Source: Radiobacillus kanasensis (GTDB lineage Bacteria > Bacillota > Bacilli > Bacillales > Amphibacillaceae). From it: 64,000 bases of DNA. Positions 9,683 to 18,985 of the stretch are shown here, one piece after another. Made by a program: the position numbers and the translations under genes. The stretch spans positions 2,548,001-2,612,000 of the forward strand of contig NZ_CP088020.1 of the NCBI RefSeq assembly GCF_021049245.1, read 5' to 3'. Below the pieces are notes generated by a model. The model saw only the letters and a program-made list of their open reading frames with translations, was not told where the DNA came from and did no database searches. Position 1 is the stretch's first letter. The number at the start of each line of letters is the position of its first letter.

Positions 9683-9712
9683 AAATCCCCATTGTTGTCC
9701 AATGAGGATTTA
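9683..9712 (-). terminator. Terminator after the siderophore-type ATPase gene
   Basis: Minus strand AAATCCTCATTG...CAATGGGGATTTTTTTAT, a near-perfect stem with T run. Confidence 0.8.
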
Positions 9713-9717
9713 AATCT

Positions 9718-10563
9718 TTAATTTAATACAACACTCTGGCTATTTCGTTTCGCTTCTTCGACTGCACTTTTGATGAGGCAACGCCCTCTACCATGCGGGA
9801 TACACATTGGTGTTCCAAACATTGGATCATACGTTACATCACATTTCATTTGAAACACATCATGAACAAGTTCGCAATTAATAACAGCTTCAGGTCTTCC
9901 TTGTGCATACACCTTTTTATCCTTAATTGCTACAATATGGTGTGCATAGCGACAAGCTAAATTTAAATCGTGGAGAACCATTACAACTGTCCGTCCATCC
10001 TGTTCATTTAGTTCAAATAGTAAGTCTAATATTTCAATTTGGTGCGTCATATCTAAATACGTTGTTGGTTCATCCAATAAAATTGTATCGGTTTCTTGAG
10101 CCAGTGTCATCGCAATCCAGGCTCTTTGACGCTGACCACCAGATAAAGAATCGACCGCACGATCCTTTAAGTCTGTCATGTTCGTCGAAGAAAGTGCCTT
10201 CATAACCGCGTTCTCGTCTTCTTGTGACCATTTTTTAAACATGCCTTTATGTGGATGCCTGCCTTGCTTTACAAGATCATAAACGGATAATCCTTCTGGG
10301 CTGACAGGTCCTTGAGGTAAAATAGCTAATTTTTTTGCTACCTCTTTCGTTGGCATCTTAGCAATGTCTGCACCTTCTAATACAACACTACCTTCTTTTG
10401 GCTTTAACAATCTAGCCATTGATCTCAGTAGTGTGGATTTTCCACAGCCATTCCCACCAATTAACACTGTAATTTCGCCTTTTGGTATTGTTATATTCAA
10501 ATCATCAATGATAACGTCTTCTCCGTAGCTTAACGTTAAGTCCTTAGCTGTTAAAGTCTCCAT
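9718..10563 (-). CDS. Iron-siderophore/haem-type ABC transporter ATP-binding protein (FecE/YusV-like)
   Basis: 281 residues. Walker A GGNGCGKST (about 36-44), Q-loop ILPQG, signature LSGGQRQR, Walker B ILLDEPTTYLD and H-loop VLHDLN are all present, so it should be an active ATPase. The family powers uptake of ferric siderophores or haem with separate permeases and a binding protein, none of which are adjacent. A good Fur box upstream (10682-10696) supports iron regulation. B. subtilis YusV is a similar stand-alone ATPase. Confidence 0.85.
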   Translation of the reverse strand: METLTAKDLTLSYGEDVIIDDLNITIPKGEITVLIGGNGCGKSTLLRSMARLLKPKEGSVVLEGADIAKMPTKEVAKKLAILPQGPVSPEGLSVYDLVKQGRHPHKGMFKKWSQEDENAVMKALSSTNMTDLKDRAVDSLSGGQRQRAWIAMTLAQETDTILLDEPTTYLDMTHQIEILDLLFELNEQDGRTVVMVLHDLNLACRYAHHIVAIKDKKVYAQGRPEAVINCELVHDVFQMKCDVTYDPMFGTPMCIPHGRGRCLIKSAVEEAKRNSQSVVLN

Positions 10564-10613
10564 CGGAATCTCTCCCTTAGTGAGCGTTTCGTTTCACGCC
10601 AAAATTCTCCAAT

Positions 10614-10628
10614 TGAGAATCTTTCTCC
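10614..10628. promoter_or_regulatory. Possible second, weaker Fur box
   Basis: TGAGAAT-C-TTTCTCC has the 7-1-7 layout of Bacillus Fur sites but pairs at only five of seven positions. It lies between the stronger box and the ATPase start. Confidence 0.35.
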
Positions 10629-10681
10629 ATTAGTAAATATACTTCTAGTCTATTGGGTTTATTCCTTCCCGTCAATGATTT

Positions 10682-10696
10682 TGATAATCTTTATCA
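10682..10696. promoter_or_regulatory. Fur box upstream of the ABC ATPase gene
   Basis: TGATAAT-C-TTTATCA differs at one position from the Bacillus 7-1-7 Fur consensus TGATAATnATTATCA. It lies in the intergenic region shared with the polymerase gene, 119 bp from the ATPase start. Confidence 0.7.
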
Positions 10697-10770
10697 ATTA
10701 TTTTTTGTATTCCTCAACTTCATAAATTTACCTGTATTAAATCATTCGCTTTTTGACTATACTATTAATA

Positions 10771-10784
10771 CGAACACACGTTCT
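10771..10784. promoter_or_regulatory. LexA (SOS) box upstream of the Y-family polymerase gene
   Basis: CGAAC-ACAC-GTTCT matches the Bacillus LexA/DinR operator CGAACnnnnGTTCG with one outer mismatch. It lies 17 bp before the ATG, overlapping where the promoter must be. Confidence 0.8.
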
Positions 10785-10801
10785 TGAAAGGTTGGGTTTT
10801 G

Positions 10802-12055
10802 ATGCATGATTTCAGTCATTTACCTCGAAATGATGTTCTCTGCATGGACATGCGGTCTTTTTATGCAAGTGTAGAGTGTATGAAGCAAGGTTTAGATCCG
10901 ATGACAGATATGCTTGCTGTTGTTGGAGATAAAACCCGATCTGGAAGTATTATATTGGCCGCTTCCCCTGAGTTAAAGCGACGACATGGCGTAAAAAATG
11001 TTAGTCGTTTTTTTGATTTACCCGATGACCCGAACATTCATGTTGTAGAAGCCAAAATGGGCGACTATATTAAGGTCTCTTTAGAAATAACAAAGCTCGT
11101 CAATCGATTCGTTCCGAAAGAAGCGATTCATCAATATTCAGTTGATGAGGTTTGGGTCACTGTAAATGGTTTAACTAAAATCTACGGTGCTCCCCATGAA
11201 GTGGCGAAGTTAATTCAAACAGAAATAAAAGACACTATGGGCTTAACCTGTTCTATTGGAATTGGAGATAACAAATTTTTAGCAAAGGTTGCCATGGACC
11301 TTTATGCAAAGAAAACCGGTATTGCGGAATGTCGTTATGAAGATGTCGAAGCCATGCTTTGGCCTACTCCCATTGAAGATATATGGGGCATAGGCTCTCG
11401 CATGAAACATAATCTTAATCGGATGGGAATCGTCACATTAGGTCAGCTCGCCCAATACCCACTAGAACGGTTGAAGAAACGCTTTGGTGTTATGGGAGAG
11501 CAGTTGTATTGGCATGCTTGGGGCGTTGATTTAAGCCCGGTTATTGGAGATTTTCAAAAACAAGAACAAAAGGGATTTGGTCACGGCATTACCCTCCTCC
11601 GCGATTACCGAAAAGATGAAGTATATGCTTGTATATTAGATTTATGTGAAGAAGTATGCCGGCGTGCTCGTACCGCTAAAAAAGCCGGAAGAACAGTCCA
11701 TTTAGGCATCGGCTACTGCCAAGAGGTCGGCGGTGGATTTCATCGCTCTCGTTCGGTTGACCTTCCTACGAATATTACGATGGATGTGTACAACGTATGT
11801 GTCGAGCTTTTCGAAACCTTTTATGACGGTGCAAGTAAAGTAAGACGCGTCTTCGTTACGCTAGATAACCTGTACGCAGATGAAGAAACACAATTAGATT
11901 TATTCGAGAACCGAACAAAGAAAAAGGATATTGGATATGTGATGGATCAAATCCGAGATCGGTACGGGTCAACTGCACTTCTCCGTGCTACAAGCTATAC
12001 CGAAGCTGGAATCACTTTGGATCGAAGCAAAAAAATTGGCGGGCACAAAGCATGA
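10802..12055 (+). CDS. uvrX: Y-family DNA polymerase, UvrX/YqjW-like (SOS-inducible)
   Basis: 417 residues from ATG 10802; the frame also contains a TTG at 10784 inside the LexA box. The palm has the first acidic site in CMDMRSFYASVE and the second in YSVDEVW. An HhH-type IWGIGSRMKHNL segment follows, then a little-finger domain, and the C-terminus has a QLDLF clamp-binding-like motif. Length matches B. subtilis UvrX/YqjW (about 412-416). Role: translesion synthesis after DNA damage. The usual small YolD-like partner is not next to it. Confidence 0.88.
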   Translation: MHDFSHLPRNDVLCMDMRSFYASVECMKQGLDPMTDMLAVVGDKTRSGSIILAASPELKRRHGVKNVSRFFDLPDDPNIHVVEAKMGDYIKVSLEITKLVNRFVPKEAIHQYSVDEVWVTVNGLTKIYGAPHEVAKLIQTEIKDTMGLTCSIGIGDNKFLAKVAMDLYAKKTGIAECRYEDVEAMLWPTPIEDIWGIGSRMKHNLNRMGIVTLGQLAQYPLERLKKRFGVMGEQLYWHAWGVDLSPVIGDFQKQEQKGFGHGITLLRDYRKDEVYACILDLCEEVCRRARTAKKAGRTVHLGIGYCQEVGGGFHRSRSVDLPTNITMDVYNVCVELFETFYDGASKVRRVFVTLDNLYADEETQLDLFENRTKKKDIGYVMDQIRDRYGSTALLRATSYTEAGITLDRSKKIGGHKA

Positions 12056-12106
12056 AACCTTTCCTGTCACCAAGTCGTAGCTATTTAGTGACGGGAGGGA
12101 GAAAAA

Positions 12107-12571
12107 ATGCGTTTCTTTCTTAACTTATTAAATATGATTTCATTTTGCTTTTTCATAGCAATTATCACATATTTAATATTAAACTGGAGCACGATTCCAA
12201 ATACTATCCCAATCCATTTTAGCTCTGCTGGAGAAGTAGATGATTGGGGAAGTAAATACATCCTTTGGTTTTTACCAATTTTTAGTGCCGTGCTTTGGAT
12301 TGGATCAACAATCATGGAACGTTTTCCTAACTCATTTAGCTATATAGTCGAAATCACGGAAGAAAACAGAGAAAAACAACAACAAAACGTCCTCATCATG
12401 TTAAAAGTTTTAAAAAACGAAACAATGATTATGTTATTGACATTCAGTGTATTTACCATTCGAACTTCAGTTGGTTTAGGATTTAACGGGTTTTATAGTA
12501 CGTTAATCCTTAGTATGGTTGTAATAACTGCGACTTGTTTCTTTTTTATCATTCGCTCTTTGCGAATTTAA
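12107..12571 (+). CDS. DUF1648-domain membrane protein
   Basis: 154 residues with four predicted membrane segments (about 8-27, 64-82, 105-122, 130-150). The motif IPNTIPIHFSSAGEVDDWGSK near residues 29-49 is typical of DUF1648, the N-terminal domain also found in SdpI-type immunity proteins. GGGAGGGAG precedes the ATG. It follows uvrX by 51 bp on the same strand, so partial SOS read-through is possible. Function unknown. Confidence 0.75.
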   Translation: MRFFLNLLNMISFCFFIAIITYLILNWSTIPNTIPIHFSSAGEVDDWGSKYILWFLPIFSAVLWIGSTIMERFPNSFSYIVEITEENREKQQQNVLIMLKVLKNETMIMLLTFSVFTIRTSVGLGFNGFYSTLILSMVVITATCFFFIIRSLRI

Positions 12572-12615
12572 AGGTATATTTCGTTTAAATACGATACGAG
12601 AAAGGAGGAAACTAA

Positions 12616-13188
12616 GTGAAATTTTTCTATCCGTTAAAAGAAGATCCTGAGAATGACCCTATATTAGAACAATTACCACGTGGTTACAATGATGCAGCCA
12701 TTATTTTCTATCCCTTTGTTCAAATGCCAAATGAATGGTCTCAGAGGAGAAAAATATACTACTATCCTACGAGAGAAGAATTTTTTAAATACGGAAAACC
12801 CTTGTCTTGGGAAACGATTAGACGAGAAAGCGGAATTAAAAATATTGCTGACATGTCAAAAGCTGTAACAGCGGGATTAATGGGCGTCGAGGTTGTTAGG
12901 TCGATATACCAAAGAGCAGATTTAGCCCAAATATTAAATAATAGCTTAGGAGACAACATCTACTATCCTTTAGAAGGTCAAATGTCGTTGTTCATAATGG
13001 ACGATATTCTAAAAGTCCTTGCATCTAATGGCGCAAAGATGATGAAGTACACCACACTTTATAATGAAAAAGGTACATACGAAATCAAGGACATAACCTT
13101 AAAAGAAAAACTTCATTTATGTTCTGGACCAATTACAATTGCTGATAAAGAAAACTGGCAAAGCCAAGCCTGTAAAGGCTTAGGCTAA
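12616..13188 (+). CDS. Uncharacterised protein, probably truncated at its 3' end by a repeat
   Basis: 190 residues from GTG 12616 with AAAGGAGG upstream. Soluble, aromatic-rich (IYYYPTREEFFKYGKP). It loosely recalls the DUF2711 family of Bacillus, but I am unsure. Just after the stop lies a 72-bp repeat, and the frame resumes downstream (13246-13443) in the same phase with protein-like text. The native gene was therefore probably about 250 codons and is now split. The last residues (NWQSQACKGLG) may be repeat-derived. Confidence 0.55.
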   Translation: MKFFYPLKEDPENDPILEQLPRGYNDAAIIFYPFVQMPNEWSQRRKIYYYPTREEFFKYGKPLSWETIRRESGIKNIADMSKAVTAGLMGVEVVRSIYQRADLAQILNNSLGDNIYYPLEGQMSLFIMDDILKVLASNGAKMMKYTTLYNEKGTYEIKDITLKEKLHLCSGPITIADKENWQSQACKGLG

Positions 13189-13190
13189 GC

Positions 13191-13262
13191 CCTAGTTGCA
13201 CTTATACTTTAAACCTTAAAAATTTTACTACGTCGGAATTTCTCCTTGCGAAATTTTTATAC
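13191..13262. repeat. 72-bp intergenic repeat, copy 1
   Basis: It aligns along its whole length with 36816-36887: shared blocks include TAGTT-CACTTATACTT, CGTCGGA and AAATTT-ATAC. Outer AAAAATTT/AAATTTTT segments can pair in both copies. It contributes in-frame stops between the two halves of the split gene. Confidence 0.7.
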
Positions 13263-13443
13263 TTTCCTAACGTATAAAGAAGAAGATTTTATCTTCACTT
13301 GTTATTTTGATGAAGTTTCAGCTGTCTTTTTCACAAGAGGCAAAATGAAAAATGTATGGAAAAACACTCAATTGGAAGGAATTATTGTGGAAGAAAAAAC
13401 TCCTATTGTCTGGGAAGGGCACAATTATTATCTCAGTAAATGA
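13246..13443 (+). pseudogene. 3' remnant of the split 12616 gene
   Basis: The frame opens at a TTG inside the repeat without a ribosome site, so it is unlikely to be translated on its own. From TYKEEDFIF to the stop (about 57 residues, ending WEGHNYYLSK) it reads like a real protein C-terminus. It is in the same phase as the upstream 190-codon frame, with two stops between them. Confidence 0.5.
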
Positions 13444-13457
13444 ATAGGAAAAAAGAA

Positions 13458-13481
13458 GGCTCGGCAAATAGTATCCGAGCC
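13458..13481. terminator. Terminator between convergent genes
   Basis: GGCTCGG-loop-CCGAGCC. The minus-strand tail is TTCTTTTTTCC, so it mainly serves the GNAT gene on that strand. Confidence 0.8.
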
Positions 13482-13495
13482 AGTTTTATATACTC

Positions 13496-14050
13496 CTAAA
13501 TAAACTCCTTTACTTCCCTTTGTTCCCATTCCTCGCGCAACAACCCATAACGAATCGAGTCATAATAGACGCCATTATAGTATCGACATTTTCGCAATCG
13601 CGCTTCTAGCGTCATGCCAAGCTTTTCTCCTACCTTCATCATTCTGTGGTTTCCAGACCAAGTGGTGAAACCAACTCGAGCAATTGGAAGCGTCTCAAAA
13701 AGGTGACCAATTAAAAAGCGGAACGCTTTTGTACCGTATCCCCCACTCCAAAATTCCGGACGATAAATGACAATCCCCATCTCCAGCCATCGAGACGGCT
13801 CATGCTCCCAATAATAGCCACACGTTCCGATAATTTGCTCGCCAACTTGAAGGGCAAAACGACTATCCAAACCTACATATTGATCCTTAAAAGCAAGAAA
13901 ATTATCATAAGACAACGGTTCATGCTTAAAATACGGAGCATCCCATTTCTTCCACTCGGGATATTCTTCTTTATAGATAAGCTCCCATAATTCCGATAAA
14001 TCTTTCTCTTCTATTGAACGAATAACTAATTCTCCCTCTTGAAAAAACAA
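13496..14050 (-). CDS. GNAT-family N-acetyltransferase (RimJ/RimL-like)
   Basis: 184 residues from a TTG at 14050, preceded by AGGGGG that overlaps the menE stop; longer in-frame starts would sit inside menE. The Acetyltransf_3 pattern is visible, with acetyl-CoA-binding RPEFWSGGYGTKAF in the middle and a GNHRMMKVGEKLGM helix. Substrate unknown. It occupies the place where many Bacillaceae have menC and is probably translationally coupled to menE. Confidence 0.8.
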   Translation of the reverse strand: MFFQEGELVIRSIEEKDLSELWELIYKEEYPEWKKWDAPYFKHEPLSYDNFLAFKDQYVGLDSRFALQVGEQIIGTCGYYWEHEPSRWLEMGIVIYRPEFWSGGYGTKAFRFLIGHLFETLPIARVGFTTWSGNHRMMKVGEKLGMTLEARLRKCRYYNGVYYDSIRYGLLREEWEQREVKEFI

Positions 14051-14060
14051 TGCAATCCCC

Positions 14061-15533
14061 CTAGTTCTGTTCGTATAATTGCTCTTGGAGCTTATAACGC
14101 AATAATTTGTTAGAAGCATTTCGTGGGAGAGCATCTACAAAATAAAAGACAGTTGGCACTTTGTATTTTGCTAGTCGAGATAAGCAATACTCTTTCAAGG
14201 CTCCTTCTGTTACGTGGTTTTCCGTTACGACAAAGGCAACGGGAACCTGCCCCCACTTCGGATCGGATTTTCCTATTACACCTGCTTCTATTACTCCTTC
14301 CATACTAAGTAAGACCCCTTCAATTTCTGCCGGATAAATATTTTCTCCACCAGATACAATTAAATCTTTACGACGGTCTAGCACATAAAGAAAACCTTCT
14401 TCATCCTCATACCCAACATCACCAGTTGCTAACCAGGCGTCATTTTTCGGCTCCCGCTTATAATATCCACTAGAAACCATTGGGCCTTTTACGAATATTT
14501 CACCAGCTTCTCCCGGGCTTGCTTCTGTACCATTCTGAACAATTTTTAATTGTGCAGGCATGAGTGCTTTGCCAGCTGAACCTAACTTCTCCAATGCATC
14601 TTTCGGACTCAAGGTTGCAATCTGAGACGAGGTTTCCGTTAATCCGTACGTTTGAAAGATGGGAACCGATAAATCCTTTGCTTTTTCCAACAGCGATTTC
14701 GGTGCAGGACCACCGCCAAGTAGCATACATCGAAACGTATCCGGATAGGTTATATTTCCATCTAACTCTAGCTTTGCTAGCAATTGATCTACCATAACGG
14801 TTACAACTGAAATAATCGTAACCCCTTGGTGCATAATTGCGTCATGGGCGACATGAACATCAAATCTCGGTAAAAGATACATCGGCATACCATAAATGAC
14901 ACTCTTTAGCGCAATCGAAAAGCCACCTACATGAAATAACGGTAAGGAAGCTAGCCATTTATCCGATTTATGTAACCCGAGATTTAAAGAAGAGGCTGAC
15001 GCACTCCACCAATGATTTTCATACGTGTGTATAACCCCTTTTGGAAAACCTGTCGTACCAGACGTGTACATAATCGTAAATACATCGGTAAGGTTGATTT
15101 CTTCTTTTAAATCGACCGCCCTTTGCGTCGTTCTTTCTAGTTTAGAAAAAGTTACAGGTGTAAAGGAACGACCTTCACTGGCATCGATCGCTAACGATTC
15201 TGTGTCATCATCACAAAGCAAACCAACAACCTCTGCATCTTCCAACTGAAAAGCTATTTCAGAAGCGGTTAATCTAGTATTTAGTAAAACAGCTACTGCG
15301 CCTAGATAAGAGATTGCATGTACTGCCATGACCATCTCCGGTTTATTACCAGAAAGAATAGCCAAATGATCACCCGCTTGAATGCCTAAAGATGCTAGCT
15401 TGCGAGCATATGCTTGACTGCTTGATTGCAGCTTCCGGAACGTAATCGTTTCTCCAGTAGGCTGTTCGATAGCTATTTCATTTGGGGTAAGTTCAGCTTG
15501 TTTATCTAACCAATGTGGTATGTATAAAGACAT
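14061..15533 (-). CDS. menE: o-Succinylbenzoate-CoA ligase (MenE)
   Basis: 490 residues from ATG 15533 (the frame runs to 15593 through terminator sequence). The ANL adenylating-enzyme signature MYTSGTTGFPKG is clear, with later YGLTETSS, GDVGYEDEEG and the hinge DRRKDLIVSGGENIYP. It activates o-succinylbenzoate with ATP and CoA for MenB. It follows menB after an intervening hairpin terminator, so its expression may depend on read-through. Confidence 0.93.
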   Translation of the reverse strand: MSLYIPHWLDKQAELTPNEIAIEQPTGETITFRKLQSSSQAYARKLASLGIQAGDHLAILSGNKPEMVMAVHAISYLGAVAVLLNTRLTASEIAFQLEDAEVVGLLCDDDTESLAIDASEGRSFTPVTFSKLERTTQRAVDLKEEINLTDVFTIMYTSGTTGFPKGVIHTYENHWWSASASSLNLGLHKSDKWLASLPLFHVGGFSIALKSVIYGMPMYLLPRFDVHVAHDAIMHQGVTIISVVTVMVDQLLAKLELDGNITYPDTFRCMLLGGGPAPKSLLEKAKDLSVPIFQTYGLTETSSQIATLSPKDALEKLGSAGKALMPAQLKIVQNGTEASPGEAGEIFVKGPMVSSGYYKREPKNDAWLATGDVGYEDEEGFLYVLDRRKDLIVSGGENIYPAEIEGVLLSMEGVIEAGVIGKSDPKWGQVPVAFVVTENHVTEGALKEYCLSRLAKYKVPTVFYFVDALPRNASNKLLRYKLQEQLYEQN

Positions 15534-15572
15534 AACTTTCAAATTCCTTTCCCTATTTATGTAAGCTAAAAT

Positions 15573-15601
15573 AAAAACCTTTGCAAGCTGCAAAGGTTTT
15601 T
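15573..15601 (-). terminator. Hairpin terminator between menB and menE
   Basis: Perfect 13-bp inverted repeat (AAAAACCTTTGCA / TGCAAAGGTTTTT, 3-base loop) 8 bp past the menB stop. It would partly end transcription before menE. Confidence 0.8.
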
Positions 15602-15609
15602 ATCGTTCA

Positions 15610-16428
15610 TTAAGGGAAACGAGGGAACTGTTTAAAGTCCGGCTTACGCTTTTCTTTAAATGCATCTCGTCCTTCTTTCGCCTCATCTGTTGTGTAGTAA
15701 AGTAATGTGGCGTCTCCACCCATTTGTTGCAGTCCAGCTAATCCATCTGTATCCGCGTTAAATGAAGCTTTTAGGAAGCGAAGAGCAGTTGGTGATTTTT
15801 CAAGCATTTCTTTACACCATTGAACCGTTTCTTCCTCTAACTTTTCTAAAGGAACAACCGTGTTTACTAATCCCATATCTAGTGCTTCCTGTGCGTTGTA
15901 TTGACGACATAGGTACCAAATTTCACGCGCTTTTTTGTGCCCAACGATACGTGCAAGAAGTCCTGCACCGTAACCTGCATCAAAGCTTCCGACTTTCGGT
16001 CCTGTTTGCCCAAAAATAGCATTATCTGCTGCAATTGTTAAGTCACAAACGACATGTAGAACGTGTCCCCCGCCAATTGCATAACCCGATACCATAGCAA
16101 CAACTGGTTTCGGAATAACACGGATTAAACGTTGTAAGTCTAATACATTTAGTCGAGGAATTTCGTCCTCTCCGACGTAGCCTCCATGACCACGTACAGA
16201 TTGATCTCCTCCTGAACAGAAAGCCTTGTCTCCTGCACCAGCAAGAACAATAACGCCTATACTGGAATCATCACGCGCTCTCATAAATGCATCGATCATT
16301 TCATTTACGGTTTGCGGAGTGAATGCGTTATGTACCTCAGGACGATTCATGGTTATTTTTGCAATTCCACCATATTGTTCAAATAATATTTCATCGTATT
16401 CTCGGATAGTTTCCCATTGGATAGCCAT
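15610..16428 (-). CDS. menB: 1,4-dihydroxy-2-naphthoyl-CoA synthase (MenB)
   Basis: 272 residues (B. subtilis MenB 271) from ATG 16428 with AAGGAGG upstream. Crotonase fold: oxyanion-hole segment [16 protein letters not shown] and [14 protein letters not shown], with the conserved SFDAGYG. It performs the Dieckmann-type ring closure of o-succinylbenzoyl-CoA. It starts 4 bp after the menH stop. Confidence 0.96.
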   Translation of the reverse strand: MAIQWETIREYDEILFEQYGGIAKITMNRPEVHNAFTPQTVNEMIDAFMRARDDSSIGVIVLAGAGDKAFCSGGDQSVRGHGGYVGEDEIPRLNVLDLQRLIRVIPKPVVAMVSGYAIGGGHVLHVVCDLTIAADNAIFGQTGPKVGSFDAGYGAGLLARIVGHKKAREIWYLCRQYNAQEALDMGLVNTVVPLEKLEEETVQWCKEMLEKSPTALRFLKASFNADTDGLAGLQQMGGDATLLYYTTDEAKEGRDAFKEKRKPDFKQFPRFP

Positions 16429-16432
16429 TCGA

Positions 16433-17245
16433 CTAACCTCCTTCATAAACTATTAGATTTGATAGAAATCCATCTACTATTGTATCAAAAAATCTGGAAT
16501 CTTCCACATGAACTGCATGTCCAACATTCGAAACAACGGTAAGATGGCATGCTGGTAGCTGTTTTTTCATTGCTTTAGCAATCCGAACAAATTTTGAATC
16601 CAGCTCACCAACAATCAGCTGAACCGGACAATCTGTGGCAGACAAAGCGTCCCACCAAGATGGTTGACTCCCTGTGCCAAATCCTCTTAAGGATGAGGCT
16701 AAACCTTTTTCTGTGTGTTGCAATCTTTCACGACGTATGTTTTTTCGAACTGATTCAGGTAAGCTTTGTTGGGACTTGAATAAATCGATAGACTCCCAAT
16801 CATTAACGAATGCTTCCATTCCTTCTTGTTCTATTGTCTGAGCTAGTCGCTCGTCACTTTCTTTTCTATTATACCGGTCTATGCTTTCTTCTATCCCTGG
16901 AGAGCTACTCTCTAGCACAAGTGCTCGAACACGCTCCGGATAATACTCAGCAAATGATAAAGCGATTCGTCCACCCATGGAATAGCCTAAAAGACAGACC
17001 GAGGAAAGGTTTAGCACTTTTAATAATTGATCAAGCTCGTCACAGAGCTCCTTCATAGACAAGACCTTCTGGACCTCTGTCTTTCCATGGCCCGGTAAAT
17101 CTAGGCTTATCACTCGATATTTCTTTAGCTTCTTAAAAGAATCCCACGTTCGATGAGAACCCGTAAATCCATGTAAAGCCAGGACTGGATTCCCTTCCCC
17201 TGTATCTTCTACCCAATATTTTCCGTGCTCTAATTCAACGAACAT
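16433..17245 (-). CDS. menH: SHCHC synthase, alpha/beta hydrolase (MenH)
   Basis: 270 residues. Oxyanion [11 protein letters not shown] near the N-terminus, nucleophile elbow GYSMGG (Ser about 93), and a late catalytic His in NVGHAVH. It eliminates pyruvate from SEPHCHC to give SHCHC in menaquinone synthesis. The start lies 4 bp after menD ends, as part of one transcript. Confidence 0.92.
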   Translation of the reverse strand: MFVELEHGKYWVEDTGEGNPVLALHGFTGSHRTWDSFKKLKKYRVISLDLPGHGKTEVQKVLSMKELCDELDQLLKVLNLSSVCLLGYSMGGRIALSFAEYYPERVRALVLESSSPGIEESIDRYNRKESDERLAQTIEQEGMEAFVNDWESIDLFKSQQSLPESVRKNIRRERLQHTEKGLASSLRGFGTGSQPSWWDALSATDCPVQLIVGELDSKFVRIAKAMKKQLPACHLTVVSNVGHAVHVEDSRFFDTIVDGFLSNLIVYEGG

Positions 17246-17249
17246 GCAC

Positions 17250-18983
17250 TCACCCTTTAAAGTAAGAAAGCAATTCTGCCTCTATCTCCTGCCATTTTTG
17301 TCGATGCCAAATGACATTTTCGTTACGATCTGTCCCGATTTCAATAACAGATAATCCTTTTGTCTTGTGGCTCTCCTCAATCGCGGATTGAACCTCTTTC
17401 CATGTCGCTGGTTTGACATAGTTCCCATCATATAACGCCACCATATCCTGAATACTCATATCAAGCGGGGTACCAAATAACACTTCAAAATGATCCGCTT
17501 GATTCGCCTGTGGAAGGAAAGAGAAAATCCCACCACCATTATTGTTAATCACGACAATGGTTATATCAATTCCATACTGCTTGCCGACAAGCAATCCGTT
17601 AAAATCATGATAGAAGGATATATCTCCTATTAACAAGGTTACCTTTTGTCCAGATGCGGCAGCCCCGAGCGCACTCGATGTAATGCCATCAATTCCGTTA
17701 GCTCCCCGATTCCCCAAAACTGTAAGCGATTTGGAAGTAGACATAAGGAAAGAGTCTAAATCCCGTACTGGCATACTATTTCCAACATAAATTGTGCTAG
17801 AATCAGGTACGGCTTCGATTAGATATTTGACGACATGCCCTTCTGTTAATTCTGTCGTCGTTTCTTTCATTAAAATCTCTCTTGTTTTTTCATTACTAGT
17901 GACCCACTTATGTAACCATTCAGACTTAAACGAGACATCCTTTTTCGTTAATTCTAGACTTAAAGCAACGGGATCACTGTATATAAAGGTAGTTTCCTTT
18001 CCGGCCGGTTCTCGGTAACCTTCATGCGCTTCTACTACATAATAATCGATTTCAGAGAATTCCTTTAAAAGTAACAAGTACGGCTTCGAAACAGGCATAG
18101 CACCAAATCGCAATATAAATTCTGGTTGGAGATGTGCTCGAACTTTTTCACTTTTTAAGATGGAATCATAGGTTTCAATGACAACATCTTTAGGATGCGG
18201 GCCAGCTCGCAATTGCGAAAGTGGATCGGCTAAAATAGGAAGCTTCCATTTTTGTGCCAACGTAACTACCGCTTCGGCAAGCTCAGGGTCTTCCTGTGGA
18301 CCAACCACAATGAGGCCGTTGGAATAGTTCGATAATCTTTTTACGATACTTTCAACCTGAGCTTCATTAAGAACTTTTTTCCCGACAGAATGAACATGAT
18401 AGGCTTCAGATCGATCCTGCCATAGTGAAAAAAGCGTGAAGTCCGGCACCAGAGGTTCTCGAAACGGAAAGTTTAAATGGACAGGTCCAGCATTTCCTTC
18501 TAGCGCAACCGCATAAGCACGCGAAGCCTTACTTCGCGCATAATTGAGGACTGCAGGTGTTCCCTCTGGTAAAGCCATTTCATGAAACCATTTTACGTAA
18601 TTCCGAAACATATCGATTTGGTCAATAGCTTGTGGTGCTCCGACATCCCGTAGTTCATGAGGGCGGTCTGCAGTCAATACAAGAAGAGGCACACGACTGT
18701 AGTGAGCCTCAACTATCGCTGGATAATAATTAGCTGCTGCTGTCCCCGATGTACAAAGCAAGGCCACCGGTCGTTTTGTTTGCTTAGCCATACCTAACGC
18801 AAAATAAGCCGCAGATCTTTCATCCATATTGACCCAATGCTTGATGTCCGTATGCTCAGCAAAAGTTAGCGCAAGCGGAGTGGATCTTGAACCTGGTGAA
18901 ATGACAACATTTCTAAGACCACTATGATAAAGTTCATCGACAAAGCTGGTTACATACCTAGTTAACGTCTCCGTATGGTCCAT
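17250..18983 (-). CDS. menD: SEPHCHC synthase (MenD)
   Basis: 577 residues, thiamine-diphosphate enzyme. The N-terminal domain carries ISPGSRSTPL and the ThDP glutamate region; the C-terminal domain has the metal/ThDP motif GDISFYHDFNGLL followed by NNNGGGIFSFLPQ. It adds a succinic-semialdehyde unit from 2-oxoglutarate to isochorismate. Two bp separate it from menF. Confidence 0.96.
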   Translation of the reverse strand: MDHTETLTRYVTSFVDELYHSGLRNVVISPGSRSTPLALTFAEHTDIKHWVNMDERSAAYFALGMAKQTKRPVALLCTSGTAAANYYPAIVEAHYSRVPLLVLTADRPHELRDVGAPQAIDQIDMFRNYVKWFHEMALPEGTPAVLNYARSKASRAYAVALEGNAGPVHLNFPFREPLVPDFTLFSLWQDRSEAYHVHSVGKKVLNEAQVESIVKRLSNYSNGLIVVGPQEDPELAEAVVTLAQKWKLPILADPLSQLRAGPHPKDVVIETYDSILKSEKVRAHLQPEFILRFGAMPVSKPYLLLLKEFSEIDYYVVEAHEGYREPAGKETTFIYSDPVALSLELTKKDVSFKSEWLHKWVTSNEKTREILMKETTTELTEGHVVKYLIEAVPDSSTIYVGNSMPVRDLDSFLMSTSKSLTVLGNRGANGIDGITSSALGAAASGQKVTLLIGDISFYHDFNGLLVGKQYGIDITIVVINNNGGGIFSFLPQANQADHFEVLFGTPLDMSIQDMVALYDGNYVKPATWKEVQSAIEESHKTKGLSVIEIGTDRNENVIWHRQKWQEIEAELLSYFKG

Positions 18984-18985
18984 GA

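Noticed and set aside
12066..12099. CCTGTCAC/GTGACGGG hairpin after uvrX
   Set aside because: No T run follows and it overlaps the next gene's ribosome site, so not called as terminator.
12085..12315. 76-codon minus-strand frame across the DUF1648 start
   Set aside because: Opposite-strand shadow; the DUF1648 gene has a clear ribosome site and family text.
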